NCBI GenBank assembly: GCA_003243455.1
Contig: QFQS01000003.1
Coordinates: 372,001 to 436,000, forward strand
Direction: 5' to 3'
Origin: Cereibacter sphaeroides
Lineage (GTDB): Bacteria > Pseudomonadota > Alphaproteobacteria > Rhodobacterales > Rhodobacteraceae
DNA: 64,000 bases
The position numbers and the translations under genes are program-made. Below, piece by piece: positions 16,255 through 25,217 of this stretch; position 1 is the stretch's first letter; every line of letters starts with the position of its first letter. The notes beneath the pieces were generated by a model. It ran no database searches. It was not told the origin of the DNA and saw nothing but the letters and a program-made list of their open reading frames with translations.

Positions 16255-18810
16255 TCACACCTCTGTTCCCAGCATTCTTGCCGTCATTTCGCGCAGGTCG
16301 CGGCTGAGGCCTGGGCTTGCCGAGATGCGGCGCAACTCGGTCGTCATCAGATCCTGGCGGTCTGCATCGTAGCGGCCCCAGGTCTCGAATGCCGTCGACA
16401 TTCGCGCGGCGGTTTGCGGGTTCAGCGGATCAAGGCGGATCAACCAGTCCGCGACAAGCTTGTATCCCGCGCCGTCTGCACGGTGAAAACCTGCGTGATT
16501 GGCCGAGATCGTGCCGATGACCGAGCGGAACCGGTTCGGATTCTTCCAGTCGAACAACGGATGGCCGGTAAGGTTTTCCGTCGTAGTTACGGCGACTTGA
16601 GGGTCCGCATAACCGATCTGCAGCGCGAACCATTTGTCCATCACCAGCCGGTCGTCGCGCCATTGCGCCTCGAACGCCGCCAGTTCGGGTTGGCCCCTGC
16701 CCACGTCCAGCAGGCAGGCCAGCGCGCCCAGTTGCTCGGTCATATTGTCCGCCGCTCGGAAAGCGGCCTCGGCTCGCGCACCGCTGTCCATCCGGCTGAC
16801 AAGGCCCAGCAGCGACAGGCGCAACGAGCGTCGGCCCGCTGCCCGCGCCTCGGGCGTGAAGGGGCCGGGTTCGGCAAGGCCTTCGATCAGGCGAGGTAAT
16901 GCGGGGGCCAGACGTTTCGCCAGCGCCTCTGCCATGCGGCGGCGCGCGGCGTGGATGCGGTCGGGGTCGGGCGTGACATTGGCGTCGAACAGGGTCTGCG
17001 CCATGTCATCCTCACCCGGCAACCGCAGGGCCAGCGCGCGGAAGGCAGGGTCGAGGCTTTCATCCTCTGCCACCCTCGCAAGGGCATCGAGCCAGTGCGG
17101 CCCCGGCTGGGCATCTTTGGTGATCATTCCCGCCAGCACGTCCTTGGCCAGTGCCCGGCCCGCTTCCCACTTGTTGAAAGGGTCGGTGTCATGGGCCAGC
17201 AGGAAGGCGCGCTCTTCGGGCGTGCTGGCCCGCTCAAGGATCACCGGGGCGGAGAAGCCACGCAGGATCGACGGGACGGGGCGACTTGCAAGTCCTTTGA
17301 AAACAAAGGTTTGACTCAGGTCCGTCATCTCGACCGTGGTGGTTGGCAGAACCTCGTCGCCGTTGGGGTTCAACAGGCCGACCGAGATCGGGATGACTTT
17401 GGGCTGCTTATCGGGTTGGCCCGGAGTTGGCGAGTTTACCTGCTCGAATGTCAGGGCGTAAGTTCCATCTTTCCAGTCGTCGGAGACCTTGACCCGCGGA
17501 GTTCCTGCTTCGGTATACCAACGCTTGAAAGCCGACAGGTCGCGCCCCGTCGAGTCTTCAAAAACCTTCAGCCAGTCCTCGATCGTCGCAGCTTGCCCAT
17601 CGTGACGGTCGAAATAAAGATTCAGCGCGCGGTCATAGTCGGCGTCGCCCACCAGCCGTTTCAGCATGCCGATGACTTCGGCGCCCTTCTCATACACCGT
17701 GGCGGTGTAGAAATTGTTAATCTCGGCGTAGTGATCGGGCCTGACCGCATGGGCCAGCGGACCGTTATCCTCACGAAACTGACGGGCGCGCAGCGTCAGG
17801 ACATCCTCGATGCGTTTGACCGGGGCGGAACGCATGTCGGCCGAGAATTGCTGATCGCGGAAAACGGTCAAACCCTCTTTCAGGCAAAGCTGGAACCAGT
17901 CGCGGCAGGTAATGCGGTTGCCGGTCCAGTTGTGAAAATATTCATGTGCGATAATGGCTTCGATCCGGGCAAAGTCCTCGTCGGTCGCTGTCTCGGGCAG
18001 GGCGAGGACGTATTTGGAATTGAAGATGTTCAACCCCTTGTTCTCCATCGCACCCATGTTGAAGTCATCGACCGCGACGATGTTGAAAATGTCCAGATCG
18101 TACTCGCGGCCATAGGCGGTCTCGTCCCAGCGCATCGAGCGTTTGAGCGAGTCCATCGCATAGGCGCATTTGTTTTCATCGCCCGGACGGACCCAGATGT
18201 TGAGTTCTACTGCCTTGCCCGAGGCGGTCGTGAAGCTGTCGGAATGGGCGATCAGATCGCCTGCGACGAGGGCGAAGAGGTAGGAAGGTTTGGGCCAAGG
18301 GTCGGACCATTCGGCGAAATTATCGCCATTTGTCAGTGGGTTGCCGTTGGACAAGAGCACCGGCAGGTCGCTTTCGATGCGGACGTCGAAGGGTGCCATG
18401 ACGTCGGGGCGGTCGGGGTAGTAGGTGATCTTGCGAAAGCCCTCAGCCTCGCATTGGGTGCAATACATGCCGTTCGACATGTAAAGACCTTCCAGCGCGG
18501 TATTGCCTTCCGGCGCGATTTCGACCTCTGCCTCGAAGATGAAGGGGCCGTCTGGCAAGGTCGCGGCGGGCAGTGTCAGGCCGGTCTCATCTGGCACGAC
18601 GGAAACAGGCATATTATTGATATTGCATGAGATAAGTTGCAGATTTTCGCCATCCAGTCGCAGGTCATGCTTGCCCGGGCGCGCAATGTTCGGGGCGAGA
18701 TGGAGCCGCGACAGCACGCGTGTCCGGGTCGGATGCAGACGGAAAGTCAGCTCGGCCTTTTCGATCAGGTGGCTGGGCGGCTGATAGTCGGACAGGCGGA
18801 TTTCGGTCAT
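16255..18810 (-). CDS. pepN: Aminopeptidase N (M1 family)
   Basis: This 851-residue cytosolic zinc aminopeptidase matches the ~850-870 residues usual for PepN. The substrate-binding exopeptidase motif reads GAMENKG, and the zinc site is HEYFHNW with the downstream Glu in LKEGLTVFRDQ. The middle beta and C-terminal helical domains follow. GAGGGAACC lies just before the ATG at 18810. The 5' side carries intergenic repeat copy A. Confidence 0.95.
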   Translation of the reverse strand: MTEIRLSDYQPPSHLIEKAELTFRLHPTRTRVLSRLHLAPNIARPGKHDLRLDGENLQLISCNINNMPVSVVPDETGLTLPAATLPDGPFIFEAEVEIAPEGNTALEGLYMSNGMYCTQCEAEGFRKITYYPDRPDVMAPFDVRIESDLPVLLSNGNPLTNGDNFAEWSDPWPKPSYLFALVAGDLIAHSDSFTTASGKAVELNIWVRPGDENKCAYAMDSLKRSMRWDETAYGREYDLDIFNIVAVDDFNMGAMENKGLNIFNSKYVLALPETATDEDFARIEAIIAHEYFHNWTGNRITCRDWFQLCLKEGLTVFRDQQFSADMRSAPVKRIEDVLTLRARQFREDNGPLAHAVRPDHYAEINNFYTATVYEKGAEVIGMLKRLVGDADYDRALNLYFDRHDGQAATIEDWLKVFEDSTGRDLSAFKRWYTEAGTPRVKVSDDWKDGTYALTFEQVNSPTPGQPDKQPKVIPISVGLLNPNGDEVLPTTTVEMTDLSQTFVFKGLASRPVPSILRGFSAPVILERASTPEERAFLLAHDTDPFNKWEAGRALAKDVLAGMITKDAQPGPHWLDALARVAEDESLDPAFRALALRLPGEDDMAQTLFDANVTPDPDRIHAARRRMAEALAKRLAPALPRLIEGLAEPGPFTPEARAAGRRSLRLSLLGLVSRMDSGARAEAAFRAADNMTEQLGALACLLDVGRGQPELAAFEAQWRDDRLVMDKWFALQIGYADPQVAVTTTENLTGHPLFDWKNPNRFRSVIGTISANHAGFHRADGAGYKLVADWLIRLDPLNPQTAARMSTAFETWGRYDADRQDLMTTELRRISASPGLSRDLREMTARMLGTEV

Positions 18811-18886
18811 TGGGTTCCCTCGTTCCGGGACAGCCTAACGGGGCAGGGGCCGGGCGCAAGGGCGGGGCTGGAAGGAGTATGGAACT

Positions 18887-19082
18887 GGTATGGCTTCGGT
18901 ATGTAGAGCGATTGCGTCAGGAATTGCGTGGGGCCGGGCCCGGCGAGACCAGAAACGCGACCCGCGTTTACCCTCCGTTACGCTATGGACGGGGCGGGCG
19001 CTGGTCGTGGCCCTTGGGACCACGGCCCGAGCAACCCGATCTTCACAGATTGGCGACGGCGACGGCCTTGGCCAGAATATAC
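18887..19082 (+). repeat. Dispersed structured intergenic repeat, copy A
   Basis: This element fills most of the 279-bp pepN/SRPBCC gap. In + orientation it has GGTATGGCTTCGGTATG at its left end, then the palindrome AAACGCG-ACC-CGCGTTT (18953-18969). A GGGGCGGGCGCTGG block, an imperfect hairpin CGTGG...CCACG and a CGACGGCCTTGGCCAGA block follow. The same ordered blocks occur at 41745 and 48568. Its right end is 7 nt from the stop codon of the opposite-strand gene at 19090. It contains no ORF of coding character. Confidence 0.75.
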
Positions 19083-19089
19083 CGTGGCG

Positions 19090-19533
19090 TTACCCCTCGA
19101 CCAGTGCGGCGAGCTTGGCGAGCGTGGTCTTGCCAAGCTCCACCGCGCCAAAGCCTTCGGCCGCCTCGCGCGTCGCCACGTCGGGGAAAAGGATCACCTG
19201 GGCGATCCGCGTGCCGCCGCCCTGGGCCTCCAGCGTCACGGTGACTTCTGAGGGCGGGTGGGCGTCGCCGTCGTCGTCCATCAGGAAAACGATGCGGGTC
19301 TGCGGCTCCATCACCAGATAACGGTGCCGGTTGGGCCAGACCTTGCTGTCGGGTCCGATCATGTCGAACCGCCACTGCCCGCCTTGCCGCAGGTCGATAT
19401 CCTTCGTGCGGCAGGAAAACCCCTCGGGTCCGAACCAGCGCGGTAACAGGGTTGGATCGGTCCAGGCGGTCCAGACCTTTGCGGGCGGTGCCGCGATGAA
19501 GCGCGAGAGGGTGAGGATGCGGTCGGCAGACAT
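19090..19533 (-). CDS. SRPBCC (AHSA1-like) domain protein
   Basis: This 147-residue START/AHSA1-type protein contains AAPPAKVWTAWTDP at the N-terminus and LLPRWFGPEGF, the usual pattern of activator-of-Hsp90-like SRPBCC proteins. These bind hydrophobic ligands or unfolded chains; the ligand is unknown. Its ATG shares one base with the stop codon of the upstream SRPBCC gene, so it is the third gene of an ArsR-SRPBCC-SRPBCC unit. Confidence 0.88.
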   Translation of the reverse strand: MSADRILTLSRFIAAPPAKVWTAWTDPTLLPRWFGPEGFSCRTKDIDLRQGGQWRFDMIGPDSKVWPNRHRYLVMEPQTRIVFLMDDDGDAHPPSEVTVTLEAQGGGTRIAQVILFPDVATREAAEGFGAVELGKTTLAKLAALVEG

Positions 19534-20009
19534 CAGACAAGCCCTTTGGCCAGCGCGTCGAGTTGCGCGGTCACGGTGCCCCAGCCTTCCTGAAAGCCCA
19601 TTTCCTCATGCCGGTCGCGCACCTCGCGGCTGCGGTGCATGGCGCGGGCGTGATAGCGGGTGCCGCCTGCCTCTGGCGTCATGGTGATGATCGCGGTGAA
19701 GCCGAACATCGGGCTTTCCGCCGGGCGGAAACCACCCAGCAGCGCATCGGTCCAGATCAGCCGGTGTTGCGGTTCGACGGAAAGGAAACAGCAATCGGTC
19801 GGGTGATCCTTGCCGTCGGGCAGGACCATGATGGTGTGGAAACGACCGCCGGGCGTCAGGTCGATCTCGACATGGCGGGTCGTCAACGGGGCGGGCGCCC
19901 ACCATTTCCTGAGCAGCTCCGGTTCCGTCCAGCAGCGCCAGACCTTGGCCGGAGGTGCTGCCATGAGGCGGGTCAGTTCCAGATCCAGTTCAGGGTTCAT
20001 GGGGGTCAT
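19533..20009 (-). CDS. SRPBCC (AHSA1-like) domain protein, paralogue
   Basis: This 158-residue protein has AAPPAKVWRCWTEPELLRKWW near the N-terminus and a C-terminal GFQEGWGTVTAQLDALAK helix, both typical of the family. It is a paralogue of the gene at 19090. GGAGG lies 6 nt before the ATG at 20009, which is preferred to the overlapping ATG at 20015. It overlaps the ArsR gene end by 20 nt, consistent with coupled translation. Confidence 0.88.
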   Translation of the reverse strand: MTPMNPELDLELTRLMAAPPAKVWRCWTEPELLRKWWAPAPLTTRHVEIDLTPGGRFHTIMVLPDGKDHPTDCCFLSVEPQHRLIWTDALLGGFRPAESPMFGFTAIITMTPEAGGTRYHARAMHRSREVRDRHEEMGFQEGWGTVTAQLDALAKGLV

Positions 20010-20340
20010 CGTCATCCTCCAGGGTCATCACGAAAGCCTCAAGCCGGTCGGTTCGCGCCTCCCAGATGGCGCGCTGGGCGTCGAGCCAACTGGTCACGGC
20101 GGAAAGCGTTCCGGGGCGGGCGCGGCAGATGCGGGTGCGGCCGGTCTTTTCAGTGTCGATCAGTTCCGCCTCTTCCAGCACCGAGAGGTGGCGCATCACG
20201 GTGGGCAGCGCCATGCCGGTGGGGCGGGCCAATTCGCCGACGGGCGCGGGGCCTTCCATCAGCCGCGCCAGCATGTCCCGCCGGGTGGGATCGGACAGCG
20301 CCTGGAAGATGCGCGACAGGTTGAGATCATGCTGAGCCAT
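19990..20340 (-). CDS. ArsR family transcriptional regulator
   Basis: This is a 116-residue winged-helix protein: IFQALSDPTRRDMLARLMEGPAPVGELA, then the recognition helix MALPTVMRHLSVLEEAELI. There is no obvious metal-binding Cys cluster, so it belongs to the non-metal ArsR group that commonly precedes SRPBCC genes. It probably controls its own operon. The ATG at 20340 gives the normal N-terminus. Confidence 0.9.
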   Translation of the reverse strand: MAQHDLNLSRIFQALSDPTRRDMLARLMEGPAPVGELARPTGMALPTVMRHLSVLEEAELIDTEKTGRTRICRARPGTLSAVTSWLDAQRAIWEARTDRLEAFVMTLEDDDDPHEP

Positions 20341-20514
20341 TTGGCTAACTTTAAGTCGGAATGTAGTGCGTCGCAAGTAAAAGATTAGCTTGAAGGCTAA
20401 GTCTTTCGACGCACGGAAAGTCAGCCTGGCATGCCGTTTCTGCCGTGCTCACAGGCTTTTGCCCGGAATGCACGACCCTTGTGCGCGACAGACCCCTTCA
20501 CGCTGCGAATCACT

Positions 20515-21324
20515 ATGCTATCTTTGGGAAAGTTGCGGAAGGATATGGTCTTGAAGCGCCCCGTCGTCGGCATCATCGGTAACAGTACGCTGTTGAACGA
20601 TACCTATCAGGTGCATGCGGGGGGAATGATGAACTCGGTCGCCGTTGCCGAGGTTTCGAACTGCCTGCCGCTGATCATTCCCACGGACCCGCGCCTTGTC
20701 TCGGTTGAAGAGCTGCTGGAGCTTTGCGACGGCTTCCTGCTGACCGGGGGGCGTCCGAACGTGCATCCTTCGGAGTATGGCGAGGAGGAGACGCCCGCCC
20801 ACGGCACGTTCGAGCGGGCGCGCGATGCGATCACGCTGCCGCTGGTCCGGGCTTGTGTCGAGCGCGGGCAGCCGTTCCTTGGCATCTGCCGGGGGTTTCA
20901 GGAGGTGAACGTGGCGATGGGCGGCACGCTTTACCCCGAGATCCGCGACCTGCCGGGGCGGATGAACCACCGGATGCCGCCGGAGGGGACGATCGAAGAG
21001 AAATTCGAACTGCGCCATTCGGTTCGGTTCACGCCCGGCGGGGTGTTTCACCGGCTGATGGGCGCGGAAGAGGTGATGACCAACTCGCTGCACGGGCAGG
21101 GAATCAACCGCGCCGGCGCCCGGATCGCCATTGACGGATACGCGCCCGACGGCACGCCCGAGGCGCTGTTCGTCAGGGATGCACCGGGTTTCACGCTGTC
21201 GGTGCAGTGGCATCCGGAGTGGAATGCGGTGGACGATCCGGTGTCGCGGCCGCTGTTCCGGGCCTTTGGCGAGGCTGCGCAGGAATGGTCGGAGCGGGAG
21301 ATGCCGGCGCGCAAGCGGGCGTAA
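20515..21324 (+). CDS. Class I glutamine amidotransferase-like peptidase (gamma-glutamyl-GABA hydrolase type)
   Basis: This 269-residue protein of the PuuD/peptidase C26 type has RPVVGIIGNSTLLND, GFLLTGGRPNVHP, the nucleophile elbow FLGICRGFQEVNV (Cys), and QWHPEWN (His-Glu). It would hydrolyse gamma-glutamyl bonds, as in polyamine breakdown, but no other puu gene is nearby. The start is uncertain among ATG 20515, ATG 20545 and TTG 20551; a GGAAGG lies just before 20545. Confidence 0.83.
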   Translation: MLSLGKLRKDMVLKRPVVGIIGNSTLLNDTYQVHAGGMMNSVAVAEVSNCLPLIIPTDPRLVSVEELLELCDGFLLTGGRPNVHPSEYGEEETPAHGTFERARDAITLPLVRACVERGQPFLGICRGFQEVNVAMGGTLYPEIRDLPGRMNHRMPPEGTIEEKFELRHSVRFTPGGVFHRLMGAEEVMTNSLHGQGINRAGARIAIDGYAPDGTPEALFVRDAPGFTLSVQWHPEWNAVDDPVSRPLFRAFGEAAQEWSEREMPARKRA

Positions 21325-21369
21325 TCGGGTTCAGGCCAAAAAAGCTCTCGCCGAAAAATTTTGGGGGCG

Positions 21370-21978
21370 TCACGGTCGTTTCGCCATCGCCATCCCGTCC
21401 AGCAGGATCGCCAGTGTTCGGTGCGCCCTTGGCAGGCGGTCTTCGCCGGGTTCCGCCGCGGCAGCCCAATAGGCCAGGTTGTTGATCGCGCCCATGAGCA
21501 ACTGGGCCAGCGCCTCGGGGTCCACCGGGGCGACGCGGCCTGCGGCGATAAGCTCTTTCAGGTCGGCGACAAGGGTGCCCGCGCCTTCCTCAATCAGGAT
21601 TTCATAGGCGCGTGAACCCAACACTGCGGGCGCGTCCTGAAACAGGATGCGGCGGCGGGACGGGTCCAGAACCTCGTCCAGATAGCTGGCGTAATAGGTG
21701 CGGAAGGCGCGCCAGTGGTCGGGTTCGGCGTTCCACTGGGCGTCGAGTTTGCTGTCGATCTCATCATCCACCTGGCGCAGGACGGCCTCGAACAGGCCCG
21801 CCTTGTTGCCAAAGTGGTGGTGGACCGCGCCCCTTGTCAGCCCGGCGCGGGCGGCGAGGTCGTCCAGAGAGGTGGCCGCAAAGCCCTGTTCGGCAAAGCT
21901 TTCCCGGGCGACGGCAAGCAGGCGCGCGATGGTTTCCTCGCGCATGTCGGCGCGGGTTCGTCGCTGTTCTATTGACAT
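21370..21978 (-). CDS. TetR family transcriptional regulator of the adjacent MATE gene
   Basis: This protein has 202 residues. The N-terminal helix-turn-helix reads FAATSLDDLAARAGLTRGAVHHHFGNKAGLFEAV; the C-terminal ligand domain is variable. It is divergent from the MATE exporter. Two identical-half-site palindromes lie in the shared intergenic region, one covering this gene's own start codon, which indicates autorepression and control of the pump. I see no Shine-Dalgarno, so the mRNA may be leaderless. Confidence 0.9.
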   Translation of the reverse strand: MSIEQRRTRADMREETIARLLAVARESFAEQGFAATSLDDLAARAGLTRGAVHHHFGNKAGLFEAVLRQVDDEIDSKLDAQWNAEPDHWRAFRTYYASYLDEVLDPSRRRILFQDAPAVLGSRAYEILIEEGAGTLVADLKELIAAGRVAPVDPEALAQLLMGAINNLAYWAAAAEPGEDRLPRAHRTLAILLDGMAMAKRP

Positions 21979-21991
21979 ACGGGCCGTATGT
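21975..21991. promoter_or_regulatory. TetR operator 1, ACATACG-GGC-CGTATGT
   Basis: This is a perfect 7-bp inverted repeat with a 3-bp centre overlapping the tetR start codon and a TTGACA hexamer (21972-21977). The same half-sites recur 29 bp downstream (operator 2), which strongly suggests a bound TetR dimer pair. Not experimentally shown. Confidence 0.75.
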
Positions 21992-22003
21992 TAGTATCCA
22001 GTC

Positions 22004-22020
22004 ACATACGAAGCGTATGT
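22004..22020. promoter_or_regulatory. TetR operator 2, ACATACG-AAG-CGTATGT
   Basis: This second copy of the palindrome has identical half-sites and a different 3-bp centre. It lies 22 bp upstream of the MATE start codon, at or just after the likely transcription start. Confidence 0.75.
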
Positions 22021-22041
22021 TAGTTGAGGCTGTGATGCAAG

Positions 22042-23367
22042 ATGACGACTCTGGTTGCACAAACGCGGGCGGAAGCGCTGCCGCTGGTGCGGCTGGCTGT
22101 GCCCATCATCTGCGGGTATTCGGCCTCGATGCTGCCCGGCATCACGGATTCGCTGATGCTGGCGCCGCTTGGGCCGGTGCCGCTGGCGGCGGTCGGGCTG
22201 ACCTATTCCACGTCCGGGGTGATCTTTGCCTCGGTCTGGGGGCTGTTGACCGTCATGGGCGTGCGTATCGGCGCGGCCTGGGGCGCGGGCGAGGGGCGGC
22301 GCATTCCGTTCATGCTGCGCAACGGGCTGGTGCTGGGCGTTGTCGCGGGGCTTTTGGGCGCGCTGGCGATGGCTGTGATGTGGCTGTTCCTGCCCTATCT
22401 GGGACAGCCTGACGAGGTTCTGGCGGCGCTGCCATTCTACTGGGCCTGCATCGCGCTTTACATGATCCCCTTCGCGGTCCTGACCGTATTCTCCTCGGCT
22501 TTCGAGGCGGTGAACCGGCCCTGGCTGGGCACGGCTTTCGCCTTTCTCGCCGTGGGGCTGAACGTGCCGCTGAACTACTGGCTGATCTGGGGCGGGCTTG
22601 GCGTGCCGCCGCTGGGCCTGATGGGGGCGGGCATCGCCAGCCTGACGGCAGAGGTGCTGGCATTGGCGGCCGCCTGGACCTTCTGGATGCGGGCGCGGTC
22701 GATGCGGCGGCTGCGGCTGCGGCGCAGGCTGTCCTGGGCCGAGATCGTCAGCGCCCTGCGCGAAGGTGCGCCGCTGGGGTTTCTTTACGCGGCGGAGTCC
22801 GGGGCCATGGCGGTGGGGACGCTGATCATCGGCACCTTCGGCACCATCGCACTGGCGGCCAATCAGGTTGTCTCTTCGGTCGGCGGGCTGCTTTACATGG
22901 TGCCGCTGGGATTTGCCGGGGCCGTCGCGCTGCGCATCGCGCAAGAGACGGGGGCGGGAAACCATGACCGGCTGCGTCCGACCGCGCTGGCGGCGCTGGC
23001 CATCAGCTGCGGCTGGTTGTCGATTGCGGTGCTGGTGCTGATGTTCGGTGGCGGCATGATTGCCGGGGCGATCTCGGACGATCCGGCGGTCGTGGCGCTG
23101 GCGACGCAGTTGTTCCTGGCAATTGCGGCGATGCAACTGTCGGATGGCGTCCAGTCCACCATGCTGGGTGCGCTGCGCGGGCTGTCGGATACCGCCTGGC
23201 CCGCGATGGTTTCGATCGTTGCCTATTGGGGCGTGGCTTTGCCGCTGGGTTACTTCTTTGCCTGGCCGATGGGCGTGGGACCAGTTGCGATCTGGCTGGG
23301 CTTCGCGCTGGGCCTGTCGATCGCCGGTGTCGCGTTGACCCTGCGGTTCCGCTGGCAGACAGAGTGA
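22042..23367 (+). CDS. MATE family efflux transporter
   Basis: This 441-residue protein has about 12 hydrophobic segments. The N-terminal part includes RLAVPIICGYSASMLPGITDSLMLAPLGPVPLAAVGL, and a second pseudo-repeat starts near residue 240 (APLGFLYAAESGAMAVGTLIIG). MATE pumps export cationic drugs or metabolites using Na+ or H+ gradients. It is controlled by the divergent TetR gene. The stop codon is 6 nt from that of the convergent L,D-transpeptidase gene. Confidence 0.92.
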   Translation: MTTLVAQTRAEALPLVRLAVPIICGYSASMLPGITDSLMLAPLGPVPLAAVGLTYSTSGVIFASVWGLLTVMGVRIGAAWGAGEGRRIPFMLRNGLVLGVVAGLLGALAMAVMWLFLPYLGQPDEVLAALPFYWACIALYMIPFAVLTVFSSAFEAVNRPWLGTAFAFLAVGLNVPLNYWLIWGGLGVPPLGLMGAGIASLTAEVLALAAAWTFWMRARSMRRLRLRRRLSWAEIVSALREGAPLGFLYAAESGAMAVGTLIIGTFGTIALAANQVVSSVGGLLYMVPLGFAGAVALRIAQETGAGNHDRLRPTALAALAISCGWLSIAVLVLMFGGGMIAGAISDDPAVVALATQLFLAIAAMQLSDGVQSTMLGALRGLSDTAWPAMVSIVAYWGVALPLGYFFAWPMGVGPVAIWLGFALGLSIAGVALTLRFRWQTE

Positions 23368-23373
23368 GGCGCC

Positions 23374-24225
23374 TCAGACCCTTCCGTTGACGGGCGGGAT
23401 CACGGTCGGCGTTGCCTGAGACGGGTCGGTAACTGCTGGCGCGGTATCCGCCGCAGGCGTCACCACGGGATCGGCCACGGGCGAGGGCTGCGGGCGCGGC
23501 GGTTCGGCCTTGGCCACCTTTTTCGGTGCGGGCGACGGCAAGTTCAGCTTTGTCGGCACCTTGCCGTCATGGGTCAGAACGATCACTTTCGCCCCGTCAG
23601 GCACACGGCCGTAAAGGTCGATCACATCCTGGTTGATCATGCGGATGCACCCGGACGAGGCGTTGCGTCCGATCGACTGCCATTCCGGCGTGCCATGGAT
23701 GCGGTAGCCATAATCGACGCCATTGGTCTTGAGATAGATCGCTCGGGCGCCCAGCGGGTTGGTCAGTCCTCCGGGCTGGCCGCCCGCCCATTTCGCGAGT
23801 TCAGGTTTGCGCTCGATCATTTCCGGCGGCGGCGTCCAGGTTGGCCAGGGTTTGCGGTCAGCGACATTGGCGATCCCCGACCATTCGAACCCGGCCTTGC
23901 CGACCGCAATTCCATAGCGGGTCGCGGTATTCTTGCCGGTGACGAAGTAAAGGTATCGCTGGGCCGTGTCGATGATGACGGTGCCCGGCGCCTCGGTCGT
24001 GGGATAGTCGACGGTCTGTCGCAGATACTGCGGCGGCACCTTTTCCAGCGGGATCGCCGGGATGGTGAAAGTGCCGTCCTGCCGGGCGACATAGTTGCCA
24101 TTGTCGGCGACGGGTGTTGGCGCGGCGGCAGGGGTCGTGCTGGCGGTCGGCGAGGTTTCGACGCAGCCCGCGATGGTCAGGGTCACAAGACCTGCGGCAA
24201 AAAGCCGAAGAAATGAGTTTCGCAT
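23374..24225 (-). CDS. L,D-transpeptidase (YkuD) lipoprotein
   Basis: This protein has 283 residues. The signal ends with lipobox TIAGC (Cys 21), followed by a Thr/Ala/Pro linker. The YkuD catalytic domain includes HGTPEWQSIGRNASSGCIRM, with His 177 and nucleophile Cys 193. A Pro-rich tail of about 55 residues ends the protein. It would form 3-3 peptidoglycan crosslinks or attach proteins to the wall. GGAAGG precedes the ATG at 24225. Confidence 0.93.
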   Translation of the reverse strand: MRNSFLRLFAAGLVTLTIAGCVETSPTASTTPAAAPTPVADNGNYVARQDGTFTIPAIPLEKVPPQYLRQTVDYPTTEAPGTVIIDTAQRYLYFVTGKNTATRYGIAVGKAGFEWSGIANVADRKPWPTWTPPPEMIERKPELAKWAGGQPGGLTNPLGARAIYLKTNGVDYGYRIHGTPEWQSIGRNASSGCIRMINQDVIDLYGRVPDGAKVIVLTHDGKVPTKLNLPSPAPKKVAKAEPPRPQPSPVADPVVTPAADTAPAVTDPSQATPTVIPPVNGRV

Positions 24226-24355
24226 AAGCACCTTCCGCCAAGGCCGACGGGCCTTTGAATAGCGGCCCTGTCGCAGAACAGGATGCAAACCTAAACGAAG
24301 CGGCGGTATTGGTCAAAGGGCGCTTGAAAGGCGTGGCGAATTGGCGTTTGGCCCC

Positions 24356-25189
24356 CTAAAGCTCGGTGCGCAGCCGCCAAAGCTCGGGGAACAGTTCGAC
24401 CTCCAGCATCCGGCGCAGATAGCTGACCCCGCCCGTGCCACCGGTGCCGCGTTTCAGGCCGATCACCCGCTCGACCGTGGTCACATGGTTGAAGCGCCAG
24501 CGGCGGAAGTAATCCTCGAAATCGACCAGTTTCTCGGCAAGTTCATAGGCTTCCCAGTTCGCATCCGGGTTGCGGTAAACCTCGATCCAGATCTCCTGAA
24601 CGCCCGCGTCAAACGACCATGGCGCGCGCAGGTCGCGGTCCAGCGCCGATTGCGGGATGGTGTGGCCCGTTCGCGCCAGATAGCGCAGCGCCTCGTCATA
24701 AAGCGAGGGGCGGGCGAGTTCCGCCTCTAGCCGCGCCATGATGTCGGGTCGGTGCGCGTGGGGGCGCAGCATCGCGAGGTTGCGGTTGCCGACCGCGTAT
24801 TCGATCAGCCGATATTGCCAGGATTGGAAGCCGGAGGATTGACCCAGCCCGTCGCGAAACCGGGTGTAGTCGGCGGGCGTCATGGTGCGCAACACGTCCC
24901 AGGCGCTGTTCAATTGCTCGAAGATACGGGACACGCGCGACAAGAGCTTGAAAGCCGGGCGCAGAGCATCCACGGCAATGGCCGTTCGCGCCGCGTCGAT
25001 CTCGTGCAGGGCGAGGCGCATCCACAGTTCCGAGGTCTGATGCTGGATGATGAACAGCATCTCGTCATGCGCGCCGGTCAGCAGGTTCTGCGAGGACAGA
25101 AGCCGGTCGATGCACAGGTAGTCGCCATACGACATGCGGCCGTCAAAGGACATCTCGGCGCCGTCGCTGGCGGGGTCATAGCTGGCCAT
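24356..25189 (-). CDS. kynA: Tryptophan 2,3-dioxygenase
   Basis: This 277-residue heme enzyme opens the indole ring of tryptophan to N-formylkynurenine. Typical stretches are MSYGDYLCIDRLLSSQ, HDEMLFIIQHQTSELWMRL (distal residues), SSGFQSWQYRLIE and FRRWRFNHVTTVERVIG, with the heme-ligand His. GGAAGGAG lies 6 nt upstream of the ATG. It is the third gene of kynU-ridA-kynA. A formamidase (kynB) is not present here. Confidence 0.96.
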   Translation of the reverse strand: MASYDPASDGAEMSFDGRMSYGDYLCIDRLLSSQNLLTGAHDEMLFIIQHQTSELWMRLALHEIDAARTAIAVDALRPAFKLLSRVSRIFEQLNSAWDVLRTMTPADYTRFRDGLGQSSGFQSWQYRLIEYAVGNRNLAMLRPHAHRPDIMARLEAELARPSLYDEALRYLARTGHTIPQSALDRDLRAPWSFDAGVQEIWIEVYRNPDANWEAYELAEKLVDFEDYFRRWRFNHVTTVERVIGLKRGTGGTGGVSYLRRMLEVELFPELWRLRTEL

Positions 25190-25217
25190 GGCTGGCTCCT
25201 TCCAATCGGGGGGCGCG

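Noticed and set aside
23365..23376. Perfect palindrome TGAGGCGCCTCA between the MATE and L,D-transpeptidase genes
   Set aside because: It is made largely of the two convergent stop codons (TGA and its complement) around GGCGCC; it is too short for a terminator and likely coincidental.
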